From contig JAAONU010000010.1 in NCBI GenBank assembly GCA_012932295.1, positions 19,587,662 through 19,651,661 of the forward strand: a stretch of DNA of 64,000 nucleotides, written 5' to 3'. The notes below the pieces were generated by a model. The model worked only from the letters and a program-made list of their open reading frames with translations, did no database searches and was not told where the DNA came from. Origin of the DNA: Cyclina sinensis. Its lineage: Eukaryota; Mollusca; Bivalvia; Venerida; Veneridae. Shown here one piece after another: positions 54,876 through 64,000 of this stretch (position 1 is its first letter; each line of letters starts with the position of its first letter). The position numbers and the translations under genes were made by a program.

Positions 54876-55439
54876 GCGTTCTTATGGTTTACCTGTACAC
54901 ACGGCGTGTTAATTTGACTATGTAAACTTATTTTGCATGCTGAAATCACCTTCAATATTTTGTAAATAGTTTGTGTTTCGTTGGATAAATGAATTTTCCT
55001 TGGATAAATATAAGTTTATTAAAGTCCCGGTTTGTATTTTCTAATTGAATATTTATTAGAATATGAGCATGGTGACGAAAATATTCAAGTAAACAGGTCT
55101 GTTTATTCTGGTATACATGCAGTATCTATCAAATGTCAAAAGCTACAGGAAATTTTCCCAAACATACAATTATCTCAATATTTAACAAGATTTCCTCAAT
55201 TAACTGTGACATTTATGGCAGAAAACAACAGTTACTGAGTTATTTGGGATCCCAGTTAAATATAGATTTTTCAAATGCGTTGAAATGGTTACAATATAAA
55301 CTGATTTCCCTTCAAGAACTTGAAAGCTATGAACTAATTGGCTGATTGAACAGTCATGACAAGGTGACCTTCTTTCAATGACGTTCAAATAATAATAAAG
55401 CAGAGCGTTATTTAAGAGCTCATTTCAATCAGATCGTGA

Positions 55440-58400
55440 GCACACAAGATTTAAAGAGCTGAATCCGGCGCGAAATTTCATCTGCAAACATATTTTTGGA
55501 AATTCGGTACAGAAAAGTGCAGGAATGCGAAAGGTATCGTAGGAAATTTGACCTTATACGCTATCGTTGGAGACCTTTGCCTCATCAACGTCTAGCAGAT
55601 CGAGCATGACAACTCCGTGTTTTTGAGTACTCAAAACACGAACGCTATTTTACAGAGGCAATGGTGCTACGTTGGCGATTTTCTTCGTTTGAAAGCACTC
55701 ACTTCTGCAGCTTAACTCTCGGTGATGCCTGGACCGATTTTTATGCAACTGCTTTCATTGGAATGTTGACGCTACACTTAATCATATGAGATTACTGCAA
55801 GATTGTAGGTGACGCAGATCAAGAGTGATAGCTCCGTGCTTTTGAGTTCTCAAAAACATGAAGTGAATATTTATATAAAACGCGCATGCCTTATACAAGC
55901 ATACGCGGATATAGAGGAGCCCACCCATTGTTTATATACCGACTTGAAACAGTACAAAATCTTTAAAATGTGCTTCGGACAGTGTGCTCGCATGAAATCT
56001 GGAACTGAGATTTTGGTTTAGAGATTGTGCTTATTCGTTTCTTTTCGTTATTAGCACGCTAGATTTGAAGAGCAGCCGATTCCGGTGCGAACTTTCATCT
56101 GCAAGCATATTTTTGGAAATTCTGAACAAAAATGTGGAGTAATATTAGCCATTGCTTTTAGACAGAAAAAAGACAGCAAGGGGACAGAATCGTGTCCGAA
56201 ACTTTACCCAGATACACTACAGATAACTCCGCCGTCGGAAGGCAATGTTATACGGTACCAGTGAGTTTCCGTCTTCGAGAGCACTCATTTCCGGTGGCTA
56301 TCTGCCGGCAAGGCTTGGACCGAGTTTAAAGCAAAGGTGTATTAGGAATGTTGACATTACACGCTATTGTTTGAGACCTATTGCATCATTTTACGTCTAG
56401 GAGATCGAGTGTGGCAGCTCCGTGTTTTTAAGTTCTCAAAAACACAAAGGCTATTTCACAGAGGAAACGGTGTTACGTTGGCGATTTACTTCGTTTGAAA
56501 GCACTCACTTCTGCAGCTTAACTCACGGTGATTCCCGCGCCGATTTTTATGCAACTGCTTTCATTGGAATGTTGACGGTACATGCAATGATATGAGATAT
56601 ACTGCATTATTGTAGGTGGCGCAGATCAAGCGTAATAGCTCCGCTTTTTTGAGTTCTCAAAAACATGAAGTGAATATTTTCAGGGTATATAGAAAACGCG
56701 TATGCCTTAAACAAGCATACGCAGATATAGAGGAGCCGACCCATTTTTTATATACCAACTTGAAACAGTACAAAATCTTTAAATATGTGCTTCGGGCAGT
56801 GTGCCCGCATGAAATCTGGACCTGACAGTTTGGTTTAGAAATTGTAGTTACTCCTTTTTTTTATCAGCTCGATAGATTTGAAGAGCAGCCGATGTAGGTG
56901 CGAACTTCCATCTGCAAACATCTTTTTGGAAATTCTGTACAGAAAGGTGAAGAAATATTAGCCATTGCTTTAAGACAGCGAACAGACAGCAAGAGGACAG
57001 AATCGTGTCCGAAACTTTACCCAGATACACTAACTCGGCCGCCGTTGGTAGGCAATGTTATACCAGTGAGTTTCCGTCTTTGAGAGCACTTTCTTCTGCT
57101 GGCTCTCCGCCGGCAATGCTTGGACCGATTTTCAAGCGAAAGGTGTCTTTTGAAATTTGACCGCATACCCGATTGTTGGAGACCATTTGCATCATTCTAC
57201 GTTCAGCAGATCAAGCGGAAAAGCTCCGTGTTTTTGAGTTCTCAAAAACACGAAGGCAATTTTACAGAGGAAACGGTGCTACGTGGACGATTTTCTTCAT
57301 TTGAAAAAGCACTCACTTCTGCAGCTTAACTCTTGGTGATGCCTGGGCTGATTTTTATGCAACTGCTTTAATTTGAATGTTGACGTAACAAACAATCATT
57401 TGAGATAAGCTTCAAGATTGAATGTGGCGCAGATAAAGCGTTATATCTCCGTGCTTTTGAGTTCTCAATAACACGAAGTGAATATTTTCAGCGTATACTA
57501 GATATAAAACGCGTATGCCTTATACAAGCATAGACGGATACAGAGAAGACCACCCATTGTTTATATACCGACTTGAAACAGTACAAAATCTTTAACTATG
57601 TGCTTCGGGCAGTGTGCCCTCATGAAATCTGGACCTGAGATTTTGGCTTAGAAATTGTGGTTTTCCGTTTCTTTTCGTTATCAGCGCGCTAGATTTGAAG
57701 AGCAGCAGATTCCGGCGCGAACATTCATCTGCAAACATATTTTTAGAAATTCTGTACAGAAAGGTGAAGGAATATTAGTCATTGCTTTTAGACAGCAAAC
57801 AGACAGCAACGGGACAGAATCGTGTAGAAACTTTACCCAGATACACTAATTCGGCCGTCGGAAGGCAATGTTATACCAGTGAGTTTCCGTCTTTGAGAAC
57901 ATTCGCTTCTGCTGGCTCTCTGCCGGCAATGCTTGGACCGATTTTAAGGCGAGATGTGTCGTAGGAAAGTTGACACTATACGCTTTTTTGAGACCTTTTG
58001 CATCATTCTACGTCTCAAAAACACGAAGGCTATTTTACAGAGGAAACGGTGCTACATGAGCGATTTTCTTCGTTTGAAAGCATTCACTTCTGCAGCTTAA
58101 CTCTCGGTGATGTCTGGGCCGTTTTTTATTCAACTGCTGTCATTGGAATGTTTACGCTACAAGCAATCATATGAGATAAACTGCAAGATTGTAGGTGGAG
58201 CAGATCAAACGTGGTAGCTCCGTGTTTTTGAGTTCTCAACAACACGAAATGAATATTTTCAGCGTATATATAAAACGCGTATTCTTTATACAAGCATACG
58301 CGGATATAGAGTAGCCCACCCATTGTTTATATACCGACTTGAAACAGTACAAAATCTTAAAATATGTTTTTCGGGCAGTGTGCCCGCATGGAATCTGGAC

Positions 58401-59440
58401 CTGAGAGTTCGGTTTAGAAATTGTGGTTTTTCGTTTCTTTTCGTTATCAGCGCGCTAGATTTGAAGAGCAGCCGATTCCGGTGCGAACATTCATCTGCAA
58501 GCCTATGTTTGGAAATTCTGTACAGAAAGGTAAAGGAATATTAGCCATTGCTTTTAGACAGCAAACAGACATGCAAGGGGACAGAATCGTGTCCAAACAT
58601 TTACCCAGATACACTAATTCCGCCGTTGGTAGGCAATGTTATACCAGTGAGTTTCCTTCTTTGGGAGCACTCGGTTCTGCTGGCTCTCTGCCTGCAATGC
58701 TTGGACCGATTTTCAAGCGAAAGGTGTCTTTGAAAATTTGACCGTATACCCGATCGTTTGAGATCTATTGCATCATTCTACATCCAGCAGATCGAGCGGG
58801 AGAGCTCCGTGTTTTTGAGTTCTCAAAAACACGAAGGAAATTTTACAGACAAAACGGTGCTATGTGGGCGATTTTCTTCGTTTGAAAGCACTCACCTCTG
58901 CAGCTTAACTCTTGGTGATGCCTGGACCGATATTTATGCAACTGCTATCATTTGAATGTTGACGCTACAAGCAATCATATGAGATATACGGCAAGATAGA
59001 ATGTGGCGCAGATCAAGCGTGATAGCTCCGTGTTTATTAGTTCTCAAAAAAACGAAGTGAATATTTTCAGCGTATATATAAAACGCATATGCCTTACACA
59101 AGCATACGCGGATATAGAAGAGCCCACCCATTGTTTATATTCCGACTTGAAACAGTACAAAATCTTTAATATGTGCTTCGGGCAGTGTGCCCGCATGAAA
59201 TCTGGACCTGGGAGTTTGGTTATGCTATTGCTTTTAGACAGCGAACAGACAGCAAGAGGACAGAATCGTGTCCGAAACTTTACCCTGATACACTAACTCC
59301 GCCGTCGGTAGGCAATGTTATACCAGTGAGTTTCCGTCTTTGAGAGCACTCGCTTCTGCTGCCTCTCTGCCGGCAATGCTTGCGAAAGATGTCTTACGAA
59401 GTTGACCCTATATGCTATCGTTTGGACCTTTTGCATCACA
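55440..59440. repeat. satellite array, about five units of about 0.8 kb
   Basis: The landmark AGATTTGAAGAGCAGCCGAT recurs at about 56061, 56874, 57691 and 58457 (spacing 813, 817, 766). An altered first unit begins near 55447 and a head-truncated last unit ends near 59440. Each unit holds two related half-repeats, each with a GAAAGCACTCACTTCTGC-like then TGGACCGATTTT block and then a GAG-TT-CTC palindrome. A 9-bp stem CGCGTATGC/GCATACGCG also occurs once per unit. All reading frames are broken; ORFs up to 106 codons are not conserved between units as proteins. Confidence 0.88.
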
Positions 59441-60680
59441 TCAGCATTTAATTAAACGAGGTACCTTTGCCGTTATCTTTGAAACTCCTTTCTTTTTTCA
59501 GGAAATTATATGAATAAATGCTTTATTGGCATGGCCGTTGATCTTCAAGTTAACAGCTTAATTTGTCCCGAATAGGTAAACAATTCTTTCCCACTAGGAT
59601 CCAAGTTTAATGAATAACACATGATAGTTGACAGCTTCCTACCTGCTTTGCCTCCTTATTATCAAGTATTGAAAAAAGGTGAAATTTCTAGTCAAGACAT
59701 TCTTTCTTATTGATCCATATCAATTTGCAGAAGCCACAACACAGTACATTTTTAATGACTCGATACTTTTTGGCAGGCACTTGCCATGCCGATTACTGAT
59801 ACGAGAAAATAAAGGACACTTGAAAATCACGTGACCGGAAAGTCAAATTTTGTCTATACATTAAACCGCTTTTCTTACAATTTTTCGCTAAATAGATCTG
59901 ATATTTTCAAGTCCTTTTTGCATTAAAAAACCCTGACATATTGATGATAAATATACATATTTTCTTTCGTGAATTTATTTACTACACTGCAATTTTCGTT
60001 CGTACCTCGTTAAGTGCGGTCAAAGTATACGTTGGATTTCAGTATTATTTCGCACATATAACCGGTGATTTCCCAATCATGTCCGAACCATTACGGGAAA
60101 CTATAAACAAAATTAGTTAACCATATAACGCTTATCGGATAGTCCTTAAACATAATTTGACTCGTTGCAACTGTAAGAGTTCTCAAAATAAAACTTTAAG
60201 AATTTAACAACAGATAGATTGCGGTGTAGGTATCCAATAAATCAGAGCGTGGATAGTTCGAGAGCATCCTAAATCGGAACCAGAGATATTATTGAGTATT
60301 TTATGGACATCATCTTACTAAAAATTTCCGAAGAAACTATTAAGACAACTGGCTAATGTAACAGTACTAGTTGAGTTCAGGTGAATGGAAATACAGAAAT
60401 CCTCAATGTTTGTAACTGGTTCTTTTTCAATCTTTTGTCGAGTCTATTATCCTCTTATAAATACATTTTACCACATCACGATAACAGTTTTCCGGACGAT
60501 TTCAAGACATTATTTGTCCAGAAGACTTCGGCGTCTCTATTACAAGACGTTGTGTTTTATGAATATAATATATTATCATAACTCTGGTTTAGTATATTTG
60601 TAACTGACAGATTTGACTTATTGTTCCTACAGCAAACAGTTCTCAGAGGATTGTACTATTAGGGTTTTTATTGCTAGACC
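59441..60680. other. intergenic DNA
   Basis: No gene or repeat recognised. A 72-codon ORF at 60385-60603 has no recognisable features. Confidence 0.55.
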
Positions 60681-60681
60681 C

Positions 60682-60910
60682 AGCATCATGATAAAGTTTT
60701 TAGCATCATGCAGGGTCATGATAATTATTTTTTAGCATCATACAGGGTCATGACAATTATTTTCAGCATCATACAGGGTCATGCAAAAAATCCCAGCATC
60801 AGGCTGTTTTTGTTTTCCTAAAAATGCTGCATCATACAGGGTCATGCTTAAAAAGGACTTTTTACCCTTCGGTGCGTCAGAAAGTATTAAGCATCATGCA
60901 GGATTGATTT
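60682..60910. repeat. 31-bp minisatellite (AGCATCATACAGGGTCATG)
   Basis: The word AGCATCATACAGGGTCATG plus an AT-rich spacer recurs at 60702, 60734, 60765, 60795 (partial), 60827 and, more loosely, 60889. Period 30-32 at the centre, decaying outward. Confidence 0.8.
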
Positions 60911-61704
60911 TACATTACCCTGCATTATGCTAGCCGAAAAGTACGCGCGTTTGTCTGGCCAATAAGGATTGGTATTAGATAACTTGGTTTTCACGAGGTG
61001 ATATATTGTTTATATGAACAAATTGAAATTTCCAAATAACATTTTTAACAGAACAGTTGTACCTTATACTGGAATTAAACATAGACAAGCTTTTTACAGA
61101 ACTCATTGTTTGTACACCATAAGGTTATATATACGCGTGCAATGAAGGCGTCGAAACAGTGAATGTATTACATGTGTTACAAAGCACGCTTGTTTAACAA
61201 AAGTTCAAAAACTGTAATCTGGGTAAAAATATACATATTTCTTAATAATTTAAGTAACAGACATTATTATACAAAAATCGTGTTCATTTTCAGTGTTTTT
61301 ACAATCCCATTAAAATCATATGCTAATTTGTGCTCCTCTACTATCTGAGATCAGTTAGCGAAATATAAACCGATAAACTAAATCTGATTTTAATGAGATT
61401 GGTGTCGTTACAGTTGCATATACTTCGTGTGCACTTTCTTTGACTTTGTTAACGTTATTATGAGTAATATGACAGCTAAATTTAATCATGATTGTCTAAT
61501 CTTTGCTAAAACAAAACAAAAGCACATAATACAAATCATTTTGTTTTTCTTCAGATGTTTTGGTGTATAGAAGCATATAATTACGTTTTCCCCCCATAGT
61601 ATATTAATTCCTGTTTAATTCATTATTTTAGCTGAATTCTGTGAGTCAGTCGGTTTAAATAGTAAAACAAACTACTGCTCTTAGCAACGTATTGTGAATA
61701 ATAA

Positions 61705-63798
61705 ATGAGGTGAGGGGCATGTATATGTTCTTTATTGTCAGAAATCATTATCTCGAAGAAACTGAGCCTTATTCCAAAACAGTTGTTGTAGATTGTGGAC
61801 TATCATTTGTAAACGGTAAACAATGGAAAAAATACCGAATGTATTCAAACTGGTCAGCATTTTATTTTCGACATTATTTGTAAGGGTAGTAGAAAAGATA
61901 GGTCTATCATATATAATAACGAACGTTTGCAATCTCCATTTTCAAGAGAGTTGAACGTTATTGCTCTTGCGACTAGAGAAAATTTTAATTAAAACTATTT
62001 TTCTTAGGTTAACTGCACTCTAAGGTTGGGTCAAACAGAAATATTGATTAATATAATAGTAATTATTAATATTGACATCAATGTGTGACCTCGGGAAACA
62101 ATGTGGTCCTTCAATATTTTCGTTTGCCTAAACAATACCTGGGCTGCTAAACTTTTACATCTGTAATAACCTTACGTGATGGGGACGCACAGATGGACAG
62201 TAAGTTAGAACATTTCAAGTACCATGTGACCGCATGGCTGCTTTCTGCCCGCGGTTTTAACTTTGTATCCTGATAGACACGCCTGATGTTACAGGTCAAC
62301 TGCACGTGATGACAACAGATCTCATGCATACGTGCTTGTTATTTCCTGCGTCACAGAGACGCAGCAAGTGTGTTATAGGTACAACGGTAAATATCAAAAT
62401 AATTCATATACCGGTACTTAATTTGATGCTGTCAGATTCAATTTGGAGACAAATGGAACTGAAGTATTGTTTCAGCGAAAGTTTAGAGTGTAAAATGATC
62501 ATTTCCGCGATTTTGAGATTTTAAACCATTTGAGAAATATCCTACTCATAATATGATGGCCTATTTAAAGTAATGTAATTTAGTATATAATAATCGAATG
62601 AAATGAATGATATTTTAAGGATGTTTCTAAGTGATCAGGTAAAGTGAAACAAAATGGAGGTTTGGAGTAACATACACCAGGGCCGAAATAAGGCGTCGCG
62701 CTGTTAATTTTACGACAAAAGAAAGTTATTGTATAAAATGAGTTTCATCATCAGCATGGCATATAAGCATTCATTACAAATTGTCAGCGCCGCTGTAAGC
62801 TTCCGATGATCATACGGGTGTTGTTTTGGAGGACTTGTTATTTCCTTAAATAGCGAATATATGAGAAGTGTAATAATAGTGGGGTTGTCATGGGGAATGG
62901 ATATCTCAAATTGAGGCATAGCCTTGACGTGTTCAATTGTAATCAGGTATGATGGTCTGGCTGGAAGTCCATTCTGAGAATGACAGCTGCCTTTTTATTT
63001 GGTTATTTGAGCATTGTGTACGCGAGCATTATCGTTCAATTAAACTGAAATGAGACCTTGGTACCGGTGTCCAGAACCTCACTGCAGTATAGCTGCCGAT
63101 GATGTGCAGGTCAATCTTTCCCTCAAAGCTTATGCCCGCCTAAACAATGAACAACCAGCCACAGTAACAATCATGCTCCGGGACAGAGATTGAGGCATAA
63201 CGCTTCATTCTCCTTTACGAGAGGAAAAACAGGCGACATTTTACACTTAATAAATTAATTTATGCTTTTGCATGTGTCACTTTAATCCTTGCGAGACTCA
63301 GAATCAAATGTTGCATGTCTTGTATTAAATCCTCGCCAGCAATTATAGGCGAAAACTAAGACAGTAAAACGTTGCTATAGCCATTTTTGTACGTTTTCGC
63401 ATGTTTTATTGGAAGACTTCGGCTTTTTGCCATTACCGGTGATCATTTAAAATCTTTTTCACCTTCTTCAGTCGGTGTTAAGGCTGAAGGCTAATATGAC
63501 TGTCTTCAGCCCAATAACTAGGCCATTATGAAAACATTTAATTTTTGAAAATTTTATTAATTAACTATACAATTACGTTTTGTTTGATCAATATCAACAG
63601 TTTTAAAACGTTTGAATTTTATTTCTCCATTATCTTCACACTCATTCTTTTTCTGCACTCTTATCCGAAGATTTTATTTCCGAAATTCCGTTCGACACCA
63701 AAGTCTTCATATCACAGTATGACCCTACATTATGCTGACTATCTATGACACTCTCAAAATTTAATAAATCGTCAGATAACTGCTTCAGTGTACGCTAA
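61705..63798 (-). mobile_element. duplicated segment, copy 2 (carries Tc1-like remnant)
   Basis: Same order and orientation as 36731-39400. Compared with copy 1 it lacks about 0.94 kb after GTTAACTGCACT, and has insertions of about 145 bp (61833-61978), about 226 bp (62126-62351) and about 75 bp (63700-63775). The shared sequence is very similar. The insertions help order events: they are in this copy only. Confidence 0.7.
62745..63225 (-). pseudogene. decayed Tc1/IS630-type transposase, copy 2
   Basis: Same remnant as at 38400-38890, with the NDNARVHNAQ-type block near 63010-63040 and PTIITLLIYSLFKEITSPPK on the C-terminal side. Stops and frameshifts are shared with copy 1, so the gene was already dead when the segment was copied. 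Confidence 0.68.
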
Positions 63799-64000
63799 AG
63801 CCACTGTCTCATAAAAGGTCCGACGGGTCGGCGATGGGGTGACGACGAGAGTTTTTGGGGAATCTGTGGCATTTTCGGGGAGTAGTCTGCGATATATCGT
63901 CGATTTATCTGCGCCTCGGACAAAAAAAACAGGTGTTTTTTTCAGATCGGCGAGATGTCGGCAAAACTTACCTCCAAGTTAAAATTTCCCGATCGATCGG
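63799..64000. other. GC-richer edge sequence, unassigned
   Basis: Noticeably richer in GC than the rest (TCCGACGGGTCGGCGATGGG), with CG-rich words and a palindrome-like GATCGATCGG at the window end. Probably the start of another repeat cut by the window edge. Confidence 0.35.

Noticed and set aside
55809..59296. Repeated ORFs of 60-106 codons in the satellite (for example AQIKRDSSVF type)
   Set aside because: Frames shift between units, stops fall at different places, and no unit keeps a longer open frame; no protein family recognised.

Overview
This is an AT-rich animal nuclear genome window, most likely from a bivalve mollusc. The protein-coding content is eukaryotic and split by GT/AG introns. 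The repeats (tRNA-headed SINEs, TTAA-flanked MITEs, decayed Tc1/mariner transposases, a non-LTR retrotransposon, elements rich in AGGTCA-type words with TCCG/GGAC runs) resemble those common in clams and mussels. The bivalve assignment is inference from repeat style and from the type of receptor gene present. No prokaryotic, viral or CRISPR-like system is visible.

Layout. (1) 1-23525, + strand: the last ten recognised coding exons of talin, the cytoskeletal adaptor linking integrins to actin. They encode 425 residues covering the end of rod bundle R11, R12, R13 (I/LWEQ actin-binding region) and the C-terminal dimerisation helix. All exon joins keep frame. A possible extra 57-bp cassette exon lies at 17550-17606. 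The introns hold two copies of a piggyBac-type MITE and several minisatellites. (2) 23526 to about 28430: probable very long talin 3' UTR, containing a tRNA-derived SINE and ending near an AATAAA at 28411. (3) 28440-40200: intergenic and repeat-dominated. It holds a 1.1-kb element with tandem modules, a broken LINE reverse transcriptase (- strand), minisatellites, a 1.4-kb element with 12-bp perfect inverted ends, and the first copy of a roughly 2-kb duplicated segment with a decayed Tc1-like transposase. (4) 40203-49517, - strand: a three-exon receptor gene for a 1353-residue class B (Methuselah/adhesion-like) GPCR. Its large cysteine-rich ectodomain has seven Y/F-K-N-x-x-C-x-x-C repeats and a somatomedin-B-like knot. 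Its first coding intron carries little; its second (4.6 kb) carries a third copy of the MITE, a SINE and a mariner-transposase remnant. (5) 49560-64000: upstream and intergenic DNA with a tRNA-headed SINE, a foldback element made almost wholly of a GCGAT/ATCGC word with 10-bp target-site duplications, a 4-kb satellite array with about 0.8-kb units, a 31-bp minisatellite, and the second copy of the Tc1-bearing duplicated segment.

The two genes converge (talin +, GPCR -), separated by about 12-17 kb of transposon-derived DNA. They have no evident functional link beyond neighbourhood. The most unusual material is repeat structure: the composite foldback, the hairpin-rich satellite, alternating transposon modules carrying nuclear-receptor-like half sites, and the possible talin cassette exon. 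Everything here was read by eye; no homology search, splice predictor or expression data were available.
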